A stretch of DNA of 64,000 bases from Bauldia sp. (GTDB lineage Bacteria; Pseudomonadota; Alphaproteobacteria; Rhizobiales; Kaistiaceae): the NCBI GenBank assembly GCA_026126065.1, contig JAHCJY010000001.1, positions 372,001 to 436,000 on the forward strand, given 5' to 3'. The notes below the pieces were generated by a model that saw nothing but the letters and a program-made list of their open reading frames with translations, had not been told where the DNA came from and searched no databases. Shown here piece after piece: positions 8,055 through 15,966 of the stretch (positions are counted from its first letter, which is position 1; the number at the start of each line of letters is the position of its first letter). Both the position numbers and the translations under genes were made by a program.

Positions 8055-9124
8055 CGGTCGGGCCGCCAGTCGCGGGCCATGCGGCGGGCCTGGAGGACTT
8101 CGGCGCGGGTCATGTCGGAGGCGATGCGCTCGCGGGCGTGCTGGGCGTCGTCATCGCCCTGCGAGGCAGCCAGATTGTACCACATGTGCGCCAGCAGATA
8201 GTCCTGCGGCACGCCCGAGCCGCGCTCGTAGAGACGGGCGAGGCTGTCCTGCGCGTCGGTGTCGCCGCGGTTTGCAGCCATGCGGTACCAGTGCGCGGCT
8301 TCGGCCGGATCCTCGTCGACGCCCTCGCCGTTCTCGTACATCAGGCCGAGGTTGAACTGCGCCTGGAGATGGCCCTGCGCGGCCGCCTTCCGGTACCATT
8401 CCGCCGCCGCCGATGGATCGCGGGCCACCCCGTCGCCCTCATCATGGAGCGTGGCGAGCGCGAACTGGGCGTCGGCATTGCCCGCCTCCGCCGCCTTCGC
8501 GATCAGCTTGACCCCCTCGGAGCGATCCTTCGGGATGCCGTCGCCGGCCAGGAGCATCGCGCCGAGGGCGAACTGCGCCGCCGGCACGCCCGCATCGGCC
8601 GCCTGCCGATAGGCATGCGCAGCGCCGGCGGCGTCCTTCCGCACGCCCTGACCATGATAGAGCGCCGCGCCCAGGGCACACCGGGCCTCGCCGTTCCCTG
8701 CCTCGGCGGCAAGCCGGTACCAGCGCGCCGCCTCGGCATCGTCGCGCGCCACACCGTTGCCGCTGCCGTAGAGCCGGGCGAGGCTGTACTGCGCCTCGGC
8801 ATTGCCGTTGGCCGCGGCCAGGCGGAACCAGCGCAGGGCTTCCGCGCTGTTGGCCGGAACGCCCTTCCCCTTCTGGTAGAGGACGCCGACTACATGCTGC
8901 GCGGCGGCGACGCCCTGGTCCGCCAGCGGGCGGAGGAGGCGGAGCGCGGTCGGGAAGTCGCCCTTGCCATATGCGTCCAGCGCGACGTCGAGCGGCGCGT
9001 CGGGCCGGGACTGGCCGATGCCGATCGTGCGTCGGAAGGCGGAAACGGCGCCTTTGAGGCTTGGTCTCATCCGGGGCTGGGTCGATGGCGGTTGGATGAC
9101 TTCTATACCGAAACGCAGTGGCAT
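8051..9124 (-). CDS. Sel1-like repeat (TPR) protein
   Basis: A 357-residue solenoid protein with seven or eight Sel1-like repeats of about 36 residues. They are recognised by recurring ALRWFRLAAANGNAEAQYSL-type units and YGSGNGVARDDAEAARWYR-type units from residue 60 to the end. These repeats mediate protein-protein contacts, and in alphaproteobacteria such proteins often regulate envelope or exopolysaccharide functions. I kept the start at 9124 because GGAGG sits 3 bases before it; ATG 9070 is possible but has no ribosome binding site. No signal peptide is evident. The C-terminal LAHMWYNLAAS unit is the usual last repeat. Confidence 0.9.
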   Translation of the reverse strand: MPLRFGIEVIQPPSTQPRMRPSLKGAVSAFRRTIGIGQSRPDAPLDVALDAYGKGDFPTALRLLRPLADQGVAAAQHVVGVLYQKGKGVPANSAEALRWFRLAAANGNAEAQYSLARLYGSGNGVARDDAEAARWYRLAAEAGNGEARCALGAALYHGQGVRKDAAGAAHAYRQAADAGVPAAQFALGAMLLAGDGIPKDRSEGVKLIAKAAEAGNADAQFALATLHDEGDGVARDPSAAAEWYRKAAAQGHLQAQFNLGLMYENGEGVDEDPAEAAHWYRMAANRGDTDAQDSLARLYERGSGVPQDYLLAHMWYNLAASQGDDDAQHARERIASDMTRAEVLQARRMARDWRPDR

Positions 9125-9148
9125 TCGCCTCCGTGCGAACGCGATCCC

Positions 9149-9829
9149 CTATCGCGTGGCGAGGACGGCGTCGATCCAGGCGACGAGCGCGTCGAGGACA
9201 GCGTCGAGCGTCCCCGTCGTGGTTGATCCGCTGCCCTTGGGGACTGCAAAGGAATGGTTGGCGTCCTGGAACAGGCGAAGCGTTGCGAGGGGTCCGAGGC
9301 GCGCGACCTGTTTCTCGAGGAGCGGGAGAGCGGCGAAATCGTCCCTGGTCCCCGAGAGAAACAGCATGGGGATGCCGACCGAGGTGAGATGGACGCCACG
9401 CTCGTCGGACGGCTTGCCGGGCGGATGAAGCGGAAAACCGAGGAAGAACAGCCCGCGGATGCCGTGGAGATGCGCCTCGGCTTCGGCGGTCGACGTCATC
9501 CGGCCGCCGAACGACTTGCCGCCGGCGAACACAGGCAGCGTCGGGGCGAGCGCTGCTGCCGCGGCGACCGCCGACCGGACGGTCGCGGTTGCCACTTTCG
9601 GCGTGTCCGGCCTGTTGCGGCCAGCCTCCATGTAGGGGAACTGATAGCGCAGCGAGGCAACGCCGCGCGCGGCCATCCCGGTGGCCGCGGATTCGAGGAA
9701 GCGATGGCGCATACCGGCGCCCGCGCCGTGGGCGAGGATGCACGCGGCCCTCGCGCTCTCCGGTGCGAGCCACAGACCCGAGACCGTGCCCTCGCCGACA
9801 GGAATGGTTACGAGGTCAGCTGCCATCAC
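9149..9829 (-). CDS. Alpha/beta hydrolase, KANL3/TEX30-like
   Basis: A 226-residue cytoplasmic alpha/beta hydrolase. The oxyanion-hole region is ILAHGAGAGMRHRFLE, the nucleophile elbow is GGKSFGGRM (Ser), the acid is in FLSGTRDDF and the catalytic His is in DANHSF. The short size and the HGAGAGM motif match the bacterial members related to KANL3/TEX30 and dienelactone hydrolase. The substrate cannot be told from sequence. It reads the same way as the Sel1 gene, ending 24 bp before that gene's start, so the two may be co-transcribed. Confidence 0.88.
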   Translation of the reverse strand: MMAADLVTIPVGEGTVSGLWLAPESARAACILAHGAGAGMRHRFLESAATGMAARGVASLRYQFPYMEAGRNRPDTPKVATATVRSAVAAAAALAPTLPVFAGGKSFGGRMTSTAEAEAHLHGIRGLFFLGFPLHPPGKPSDERGVHLTSVGIPMLFLSGTRDDFAALPLLEKQVARLGPLATLRLFQDANHSFAVPKGSGSTTTGTLDAVLDALVAWIDAVLATR

Positions 9830-10123
9830 GACACCGGCGGCGCATGCTTTGGCGGCGACTGCTTTCCGCGGGGGAAAGCGACATGAGCGGAAGAAGGTCG
9901 CGCCGGGGTCGGTGGCACTCGCTCCTCCCGCTCAGATCGAAGCTGAACACGCAGTACGAAAGATCAGCCTGACGGTTGAGGAGCAAGGCGGCGGCCATCC
10001 GCGTCCGGACAAGGTGTCGTGGGTGACCGGCGCGCGGGGTACGACAGCCTGTGGGTGGAACCGTGGACGACACCGCGGCTCTTGCATTCTGCGGCGCGCC
10101 GTCCTTGCCGGATGCGGCAGTGA

Positions 10124-10582
10124 TCAATGCGCCGTCCGGTTCCGCACGAGCTGCTTCAGCCGGACGCGCTCGCGCGACGGAACGCCGAGGAGCTCGGCCA
10201 CGCGCCACATCACGTTCTCCTCGAACTCGTGCACCTCGCCGTCGGCGAACGCCATCTCCCACATCATCTCGATGACGCGGAGCCGGCCGGCTTCGTCGAG
10301 CTTGGCCTTGAGGATGCTGGTGAAGCGGTAGAGGTCGACGGCCTCGACGTCGGCGGCATGGGCGCGATCGATCAGCGACTGCGCTTCCGCGTCCGCGAGG
10401 CCAAACCGCTCGGCGACGAGTTCCTGGAGGCGCTTCCGTTCGTCGTCGCCGACGGTGCCGTCGACGTTGACGACATGGACGAGGAGGGCCGCCGCGGCCA
10501 GGCGCTCGTCATTCGGGTCCGATGTCTCGGGCTGGCTCGGCCGCGTTATGTCGGACAGAAGTTGACGCATCGCCTTCAGCAT
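10124..10582 (-). CDS. TerB-fold protein
   Basis: A 152-residue, mostly helical cytoplasmic protein of the TerB family. The signatures are LLVHVVNVDGTVGDDERKRL (first metal-binding-like EF-type helix pair) and MMWEMAFADGEVHEFEENVM (second). TerB-domain proteins occur in tellurite-resistance and envelope-stress systems but also stand alone, as here, with unknown roles. No ter operon genes are nearby. A strong hairpin at 10629-10661 lies just upstream on the same strand. Confidence 0.85.
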   Translation of the reverse strand: MLKAMRQLLSDITRPSQPETSDPNDERLAAAALLVHVVNVDGTVGDDERKRLQELVAERFGLADAEAQSLIDRAHAADVEAVDLYRFTSILKAKLDEAGRLRVIEMMWEMAFADGEVHEFEENVMWRVAELLGVPSRERVRLKQLVRNRTAH

Positions 10583-11000
10583 CGGTTTCGCCCTCCGTTC
10601 AGTCGCCCGGATCGAGCCGATACAAAATAAATGAGGCCGGCGAAAGTCGCCGGCCTCATTTGCAAATACAAAAGCGATGATCAGTCAGTATGCCCGTTCG
10701 GATCAAAAAAAACCTGAACCGGGCCGTCGCGTCCGCTGGCAAAGTGCCGTGTGGACCGGATGTGTTCGCATTCCTTCCGTTCTCTCGCGAGGGCGAGCCC
10801 GACAAACGTAACCCGCTCGACTCACTACCGGATCAATGTACCATCGTATTGATGCAACGCAAGTGGTCCGGCCGCGTTTGTGAAAGTCTGGTGACCGGAA
10901 TCCCGTGACGACCGGGACCCGACTGGCGCCGGCGTTCAATGGACTGTCGTCGGATGCGCCGGGATTTGTCCAGCGCAGCGCCGGCAAGGAGGAGTGGCAC
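10583..11000. other. Gene-free spacer with a hairpin
   Basis: About 420 bp between the leftward TerB-like gene and the rightward DUF883 gene. It holds the perfect hairpin at 10629-10661. The rest is less GC-rich than the surrounding genes and includes an A8 run at 10707-10714 or so. A 72-codon frame at 10690 has no ribosome binding site or family resemblance and was not called. An unannotated small RNA on the minus strand is possible. Confidence 0.5.
10629..10661 (-). terminator. Strong hairpin, probable terminator of a leftward transcript
   Basis: A perfect 15-bp stem, AAATGAGGCCGGCGA pairing with TCGCCGGCCTCATTT, with a 3-base loop. On the minus strand it is followed by a T-rich run (ATTTTGTA), the usual layout of an intrinsic terminator. 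It lies 47 bp upstream of the TerB-like gene's start, so it cannot terminate that gene. It would end a leftward transcript coming from the gene-free spacer to the right, or block read-through antisense to the DUF883 operon. Confidence 0.6.
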
Positions 11001-11309
11001 ATGGCTACCGCAAAGACCGCCGAGGAAGCATCGGCAGAGATCAGCAAGGAACTGCAGGCGCTGCGCGAGGATCTCGCGGCGCTCGTCGGGACCGTCAAGG
11101 ACCTTGCGACGACACAGGCCGAGCACGCGATGGACGCGGCGAAGGAAACCGTCGGCAACGTTACCGAACGGCTGAAGATGACCGCCAGCGAGGCCCGCCA
11201 CCGGGGCGAGGAAGTCGCAACCGAACTGGAGGAGATGATCGCCCGCCGGCCGCTCACGTCCATCATGGTCGCGCTCGGCATCGGATATGTGATCGGCAAG
11301 ATCCGCTAG
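11001..11309 (+). CDS. DUF883 (ElaB/YqjD-type) membrane-anchored protein
   Basis: A 102-residue protein of the DUF883/ElaB/YqjD group. A charged helical region (ELQALREDLAALVGTVKDLA and on to residue 78) is followed by a C-terminal glycine-zipper-like hydrophobic segment, LTSIMVALGIGYVIGKIR. These proteins anchor in the inner membrane through the C-terminus and have been linked to ribosome binding and stress in enterics. The start at 11001 has AGGAGG about 8 bases upstream; the in-frame extension to 10905 is non-coding. The next gene starts immediately after its stop. Confidence 0.9.
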   Translation: MATAKTAEEASAEISKELQALREDLAALVGTVKDLATTQAEHAMDAAKETVGNVTERLKMTASEARHRGEEVATELEEMIARRPLTSIMVALGIGYVIGKIR

Positions 11310-11714
11310 ATGCTGTCCTGGCTGTCGGCGCTGGCACGAACGGGCACTGAGGTCGCGCAGCGCGAGGTGAAGAAGCTCGCCCTGATGGTCGGCCTCCTGA
11401 TCCTCGCGGGGCTCCTGCTCCTCGTTGCGCTCGGCTTCATCACCGCGGGTGTCTACACGGCAATCCGGAACGAGCTCGAGCCGGTATCGGCGCTGTTCAT
11501 CATGGCGGGGATATTCCTCGTCCTGGCGCTGATTGCCTTCCTCGTGGCCAACCGGGGCCAACGGAAGCCGCGGCGCCGGGTCACGCTCACTGAGGAGGTC
11601 GACGAGGCGCTTCCGCCCGGACGGGAGGGCGACCGCCTCGCCAGTCTCGGAACGGTGGCTGCGGCGTTCGCCTTCGGCCTCGTCCGCGGGCTCACGCGCC
11701 GCCGTCGGGGCTGA
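11310..11714 (+). CDS. Phage-holin-family (YqjE-like) membrane protein
   Basis: A 134-residue protein with two membrane segments, about residues 24-48 (LALMVGLLILAGLLLLVALG) and 60-82, and a basic cytoplasmic tail ending in RRRRG. The layout and linkage to a DUF883 gene match the YqjD-YqjE-type pair, whose second member belongs to the putative actinobacteriophage holin III superfamily. There are no phage genes nearby, so this is probably a chromosomal envelope-stress protein and not a lysis protein. It is in one operon with the preceding gene, with no spacer. Confidence 0.85.
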   Translation: MLSWLSALARTGTEVAQREVKKLALMVGLLILAGLLLLVALGFITAGVYTAIRNELEPVSALFIMAGIFLVLALIAFLVANRGQRKPRRRVTLTEEVDEALPPGREGDRLASLGTVAAAFAFGLVRGLTRRRRG

Positions 11715-11761
11715 TGCGCCGAAAAGTCGTATGTAAACCTCAACTTTCGTCGGCCGAGGTG

Positions 11762-11814
11762 GTGACGCCGCCGCCGACTGTGCGTATATTCCTGTTTCCC
11801 ACATGGAGCGGGAA
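11762..11814 (+). promoter_or_regulatory. Probable promoter and operator of the RirA-like gene
   Basis: GTGACG (11762-11767) and TATATT (11785-11790) are separated by 17 bp, a good fit to a housekeeping promoter. Immediately downstream the inverted repeat TTCCC-N9-GGGAA (11796-11800 and 11810-11814) overlaps the expected transcription start. Rrf2 regulators often control themselves through such dyads, so autoregulation is a reasonable inference. The repeat is not a textbook iron-responsive operator (IRO) box. Confidence 0.5.
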
Positions 11815-11830
11815 CACGGAGTGAGGGCCG

Positions 11831-12313
11831 ATGAGGCTCACGCAGCAGACCAGCTACTCGATCCAGACGCTCATGTATTGCGCCGTGAACACGGCCGGTC
11901 CGAGCCGGATTCGTGACATCGCGCGCGCCTACCGCATTTCGGAATTGCACCTGTTCAAGATCATGCACGTCCTCGTGGACAGTGGCCTGATCGAGACGCT
12001 GCGCGGGCGGAACGGCGGTATCCGCCTCGGCCGTCCGGCGGAACAGATCACCATCGGCGATGTCGTGCGCGTCACCGAAGGGAGCCTCCAGCTCAATGAC
12101 TGCCTCGTCGATCACGGCCATGACTGCCCGATCGGCGCCAATTGCGGCCTCGGCGGCGTGCTCGGGCAGGCGATGGTGGCGTTCTTCCGCAAGCTCGACG
12201 AGTTCACGATCGCCGATGTCGTCAGCGGCAAGGTCCGCGGGCTCGTCCCGGCGGCCGAGGGCGAAGGGGAACTTGTTCCTGCGTTCGCCGGCGCTGTGCC
12301 GCGGCTCGCATAG
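11831..12313 (+). CDS. rirA: Rrf2-family iron-sulfur regulator, RirA-like
   Basis: A 160-residue winged-helix Rrf2 regulator. MRLTQQTSYSIQTLMYCAVN at the N-terminus, ISELHLFKIMHVLVDSGLIE (recognition helix) and RGRNGGIRLG (wing) match RirA and NsrR. The cluster ligands are three cysteines in NDCLVDHGHDCPIGANCGL, spaced as in RirA. RirA represses iron uptake genes when its Fe-S cluster is intact in rhizobia and relatives. NsrR, a nitric-oxide sensor, is the main alternative; the SRIRDIARAYRISELHLFKI phrasing favours RirA. A promoter and dyad precede it. Confidence 0.8.
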   Translation: MRLTQQTSYSIQTLMYCAVNTAGPSRIRDIARAYRISELHLFKIMHVLVDSGLIETLRGRNGGIRLGRPAEQITIGDVVRVTEGSLQLNDCLVDHGHDCPIGANCGLGGVLGQAMVAFFRKLDEFTIADVVSGKVRGLVPAAEGEGELVPAFAGAVPRLA

Positions 12314-12465
12314 CCCTCCGGTTGCGCCGCGATCCGGCGCGACCGGCAGTTTCCCAATGCATCCCTTGACGTGCTTGTCCTGCCTGCGGTTCCCGTTGTA
12401 GGCAGGTTGATGGCATGGTGCGACCAGAGGGGCGTTGCCGACGCGTGCCGAAGCGGAGGAACGAA

Positions 12466-12984
12466 ATGCTGAAACTGTCAGTGGTGAAGGGCGCGGCCGT
12501 CGCGGTCGCGATCGCCTTCGGCGGGGCTGCCGCAACCATGCCTGCCGTTGCCCAGATTCCGCCGGGGATGACCATCCCGGGCATGCCGGGCATGATGACC
12601 CAGGCGGAGCTTACCGAGGAACTGGTCGTCAACTTCATCGCCGGCTATCCGACCATCCAGCCGGCCCTTGAGGCCGCCGGCGAGCGCTACAACGTGCCGG
12701 AGGGCAACGACGCCGCCGCGGCCATGGCCGCGATGGCGATGCTGGGCGCAGCGACCAATGAACTCAACGGGATCGTGACGCCGTTCGGCTTCACCGACTT
12801 CAACCACTATGTGTCGGTCATGACCTCGATCCTGTCCGCCCTGGCCTTCGCGGGGCCCGACCTGACGGCGCAGGAGAAGGCCATGATGCTGCAGTTCATG
12901 CCGCCTTTCATGGTGCCGTCGGATGCCAATGTCGCCGTCGTTGCGGCGCACTACACCGAGCTCGAAACGCTGCTCGACGAATAG
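12466..12984 (+). CDS. Exported protein of unknown function
   Basis: A 172-residue protein with a clear signal peptide (MLKLSVVKGAAVAVAIAFGG, cleaved after AVAQ). A Pro/Met-rich stretch (IPPGMTIPGMPGMMTQAE) and a helical body follow. GGAGG lies 8 bases before ATG 12466; the frame extends to 12415 but without a ribosome binding site. It has no cysteines in the mature part and no recognised domain. The helices near residues 85-130 are Ala/Met-rich and resemble periplasmic chaperone-like or adaptor proteins, but this is only an impression. A terminator-like hairpin follows at 13010. Confidence 0.75.
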   Translation: MLKLSVVKGAAVAVAIAFGGAAATMPAVAQIPPGMTIPGMPGMMTQAELTEELVVNFIAGYPTIQPALEAAGERYNVPEGNDAAAAMAAMAMLGAATNELNGIVTPFGFTDFNHYVSVMTSILSALAFAGPDLTAQEKAMMLQFMPPFMVPSDANVAVVAAHYTELETLLDE

Positions 12985-13009
12985 TTCAGCATTTGTCCAA
13001 GCGATGCCT

Positions 13010-13037
13010 CGAGGCGGCCGGATCATCGGCCGCCTCG
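13010..13037 (+). terminator. Intrinsic terminator-like hairpin
   Basis: An 11-bp perfect stem, CGAGGCGGCCG pairing with CGGCCGCCTCG around the loop GATCAT, starts 25 bp after the stop of the exported protein gene. It is followed by the moderately T-rich CTTCGCTTTC. It most likely ends transcription of the gene at 12466. Confidence 0.65.
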
Positions 13038-13251
13038 CTTCGCTTTCGGCCGCCAGACGAGGTCGCGGCAACGGCTCCACAGGCCGTGCGAGGTGACGTC
13101 CGGCGGGCGTGCCGCGCTCGTGGCGGTCCGCCTCCGGACCGGCGGTCGAATGGCGCGACATCCGCGCCGCGATTGCTTGACGCCGCGTGGCGTTTCAGAC
13201 TCCAGTGCCGCGAAACGGGCAGTTGAGGGAACGGCCGGCGGCCGTGTTGTG

Positions 13252-14532
13252 ATGACGGAAGGAACGGCCAGCGATCTGGCGACCCCGGCGGGGCTTGCGG
13301 TTCCCGGGGCGGCGCCGGTGGAGTTCCGCGACGCGAACTTCCAGTGGTACCTGTCGCGCGCCCGGAACACGGTCTATTTCGCCGCCTTCTCGCCGAGGCG
13401 CTTCTCGCAGGCCGATTTCCGCAAGATGGCGACGGACATAATCGCGCTCGCGCCGCAGCTCAATCTCCGTCACGACGACCGCAAGCAGGCCCACGTCGAC
13501 GCCCGGCCGTTCGACCTCGACGCGCTCCTCACCTACCGTGAGATCCCCTCGTTCGAGGGCTATCCCGACAGCGTCGTCGGGCCGAACCACGACCTCTTCG
13601 AACATCCCTCGCTGCCGAACTTCCGGGCGTCGTGCTACGTCCTCCCCGAGGGGGTTGCGGACGACCGCGGCAACCGGACGCTCGTCCTCTACCGCGCCTC
13701 GCATGCGCTGATGGAAGGCGTCGACACCGCCCAGGTGCTGCGCGGCCGGCCGTCGAGCCACCGGACGCCGCAGTCGCCGAAGCGCCGACTATGTTCGCGC
13801 TTCACCACCGGCGTCGTCGCGGCGCTCGCGGCGCCGACCAATTTCGTCATCGAGGCGGTGCACTGGCGGCGGGCGCCGGTCGGTATGCGGACGCTCCGCT
13901 TCCCGAAGGCGCCGCTGAAGCGCGTCGCCGCGGAGCTCGGCGTCCAGCAGCGCAGCCTCCTGTACGCCATCGTGATGTACGGCATCTACCACACCGGTCC
14001 CGACGGGCGCCGGCCGCCGACGAAGCGGCGCCGCGTGATCGGCTACTCGAACCTGGCGCGGGAACGCTATGCCGGTGACGACGACTTCGTTCGCCTGCGC
14101 ATGCAGGTGACCACGATGCCCTACCGGGCGGGTTTTGCCGCCTATGTGAAGGAACTCGACGGGAAGCTGTCGCACGCCGGGAGCCGGTCGCTCGGGCTCC
14201 AGATGCACTACAACGCGATCATGGGAATCCACCGCCGGATCGACCGGGTGGCGCCGTTCCTCTACGGTCCGTGGTTCTTCAGCTTCGTGCCGTACGACTT
14301 CGTGCTGTCGCTGGTGCCGCCGCATTCGCCGGGCGGGGTCTTCGCCGAGCTCGGGCTCAACACGGTCTATGCCGGGTCACATACGCCCGGCGTCAATTGC
14401 TGCGTGATCGTCCCGCAGGGCGATTCGGTGACGCTGAACGTCTACGGCGCTCAGCCGTTGCTCGACCGCATCGACGGGATCGAGACCTTGCTGTCCGAAC
14501 TCGGCGTCGCGGAGCCTCCTTCGCCCCAGTAG
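13252..14532 (+). CDS. Condensation-type acyltransferase, WS/DGAT-like
   Basis: A 426-residue protein of the CoA-dependent acyltransferase (condensation) superfamily. The active-site region is LYRASHALMEGVDTAQVL (HxxxEGxD, a variant of HHxxxDG), near residue 150. NTVYAGSHTPGVNCCVIVPQ and DSVTLNVYGAQPLLDRIDGI near the C-terminus resemble wax-ester synthase/diacylglycerol acyltransferases, which join acyl-CoA to alcohols. The first conserved His is replaced by Ser. The start was set at ATG 13252 because the upstream 53 codons are Arg-rich shadow. Its last 82 bp overlap the 3' end of the convergent alkB-like gene, which supplies a plausible substrate route (alkane to alcohol to ester). Confidence 0.7.
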   Translation: MTEGTASDLATPAGLAVPGAAPVEFRDANFQWYLSRARNTVYFAAFSPRRFSQADFRKMATDIIALAPQLNLRHDDRKQAHVDARPFDLDALLTYREIPSFEGYPDSVVGPNHDLFEHPSLPNFRASCYVLPEGVADDRGNRTLVLYRASHALMEGVDTAQVLRGRPSSHRTPQSPKRRLCSRFTTGVVAALAAPTNFVIEAVHWRRAPVGMRTLRFPKAPLKRVAAELGVQQRSLLYAIVMYGIYHTGPDGRRPPTKRRRVIGYSNLARERYAGDDDFVRLRMQVTTMPYRAGFAAYVKELDGKLSHAGSRSLGLQMHYNAIMGIHRRIDRVAPFLYGPWFFSFVPYDFVLSLVPPHSPGGVFAELGLNTVYAGSHTPGVNCCVIVPQGDSVTLNVYGAQPLLDRIDGIETLLSELGVAEPPSPQ

Positions 14533-15599
14533 GCGGCAACGAGCGCGCGCTCCCCCGGCGTGGCGAAGTCGCGGTCCCATTGCTCGAGGAGCGGCGCCAT
14601 CTTCCTCATATAGATGCCGGGGAAGAGCGACGTGATGGCCATGATGAAATAGCCGTGCGGCAGCTGCGGCGCATCCTTGCGGGCCTCGAGCTCCCAGTAG
14701 TTCCGGTTCGGACGGACGTGGTGGTCCGAGTGGCGCGGGAGGTTGAAGAGCAGGAAGTTCGTGATGCGGCGGCTCGAGTTCCAGGAATGGCGGGCCTCGA
14801 CGCGCGTGCCTTCGACGCGCACCAGGCCGTAATGTTCGATGTAGTTGGTGATCTCGAGGTAGAGCTTCCCCCAGAACGAGATCACAAGGAAGATGAGGAC
14901 GCCCCTGATGCCGTCGGCCGCCGCGAAGAGGGCGACCCAGACGAGCGACATCAGCTGGCCGCGGATGAACCGGTTGTGGAAGGACCAGATCGGGCGGCCC
15001 TTCTTCTCAAGGAACCGCTTCTCGATGCGCCAGGCGTTCAGATTCCCGAGAAGGATCATCCGGACGTAGAATTTCCAGAACACCATGCCGCGCGGTGCGG
15101 TCGCCGGATCCTTCGGCGTCGCCACGTTGATGTGATGGCCGTACACGTGCTCGAGCGAGAAGCCGGTGTCGAAGGAGAAGGACAGCAGCCAGCGCCCGGT
15201 CAGCACCGCGAGCCGGTTGGTGCGGTGGACGAGTTCATGGGCGACGTTGATGCCGGCGATGCCGAAATAGATGCCGAGCGAGAAGAGCGCCACGGCCATC
15301 TGGTACCAGTGGGTGTTGGCGCGGGCCTCGTTGACCTGCGCGCCGAGGAACGTCCAGTCGCTGAGATAGTAAGCGAACAGGAACGTGACGATCGTGAGCG
15401 TCGGGAGCTGCAAATAGAGGATCGCCTTCAGGAAGGTCGGGTGCTTCTCGTCGAGCTTGGCCCAGTTGTCGCCGACGATTTCATCCATCGGGATCGCGAC
15501 GGCCCACATGACCACGAGCGGGGCGACCAGCCACCATCCGCCCAGGACGAACGTCACTGTGAAGAAGGCGCTCAGAATTGGAAGCAGTAGAAAGTACAA
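14451..15599 (-). CDS. alkB: AlkB-type membrane alkane monooxygenase
   Basis: A 382-residue integral-membrane non-haem di-iron monooxygenase. It has hydrophobic segments at residues 3-35, 60-80 and 105-125, and further ones near 220. The histidine motifs are HELVHR, EHVYGHH and RHSDHH, and the AlkB-specific NYIEHYGL is also present. AlkB hydroxylates the terminal carbon of n-alkanes using rubredoxin; no rubredoxin gene is in this window. The start is TTG 15599, chosen because the next ATG would remove TM1. Related enzymes act on xylene or fatty acids, but the NYxEHYGL motif favours alkanes. The 3' end overlaps the acyltransferase gene. Confidence 0.88.
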   Translation of the reverse strand: MYFLLLPILSAFFTVTFVLGGWWLVAPLVVMWAVAIPMDEIVGDNWAKLDEKHPTFLKAILYLQLPTLTIVTFLFAYYLSDWTFLGAQVNEARANTHWYQMAVALFSLGIYFGIAGINVAHELVHRTNRLAVLTGRWLLSFSFDTGFSLEHVYGHHINVATPKDPATAPRGMVFWKFYVRMILLGNLNAWRIEKRFLEKKGRPIWSFHNRFIRGQLMSLVWVALFAAADGIRGVLIFLVISFWGKLYLEITNYIEHYGLVRVEGTRVEARHSWNSSRRITNFLLFNLPRHSDHHVRPNRNYWELEARKDAPQLPHGYFIMAITSLFPGIYMRKMAPLLEQWDRDFATPGERALVAAYWGEGGSATPSSDSKVSIPSMRSSNG

Positions 15600-15783
15600 G
15601 AGCTTGCACCCAGTTTCGTCGCAATCGCGTGCGGATAATAGTCCAGCCCTCCCGCCTTCGCAAAGTGGGAGTTCACCGGAACGTGTCCGGTTCCTGGGGA
15701 CCAGCGAAGTCCCTTGCCGGGATCTTTGTAGGAACGTGTAGCTGAACGGGCGCTGAAGGTCTCGACTGTTCGGTTCCGGACTC

Positions 15784-15966
15784 TCAGTCGAGCGGGCGCG
15801 CCTCGTCGGGAAGCATGATCGGGATGCCGTCGCGAATGGGGTAGGCGAGTTTCGCGCCGCGGGAGATGAGTTCCTGCGCCGCGCGGTCGTATTCGAGCGT
15901 CTCCTTGGTCAGGGGGCAGACCAGGATCTCGAGGAGCCGCGGGTCGATCTCGATCGGGTTGCTCAT
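15784..15966 (-). CDS. Trm112 family protein
   Basis: A 60-residue protein of the Trm112/YcaR family, normal in length. The core [17 protein letters not shown] and [13 protein letters not shown] are typical. Only one Cys of the usual zinc-binding set is present, as in many bacterial members. Eukaryotic Trm112 activates methyltransferases; the bacterial role is unclear. Its ATG overlaps the stop of the LON-domain gene (ATGA), so the two are co-translated. Confidence 0.92.
   Translation of the reverse strand: MSNPIEIDPRLLEILVCPLTKETLEYDRAAQELISRGAKLAYPIRDGIPIMLPDEARPLD

Noticed and set aside
10124..10582. Tellurite resistance operon
   Set aside because: Only a lone TerB-fold gene is present, with no terC, terD, terE or terZ nearby.
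10690..10908. 72-codon rightward frame in the spacer before the DUF883 gene
   Set aside because: No ribosome binding site, no family resemblance, and the frame spans a likely promoter region.
11310..11714. Phage lysis cassette suggested by a holin-like protein
   Set aside because: No endolysin or other phage genes adjoin; the pairing with DUF883 points to the chromosomal YqjD-YqjE type.
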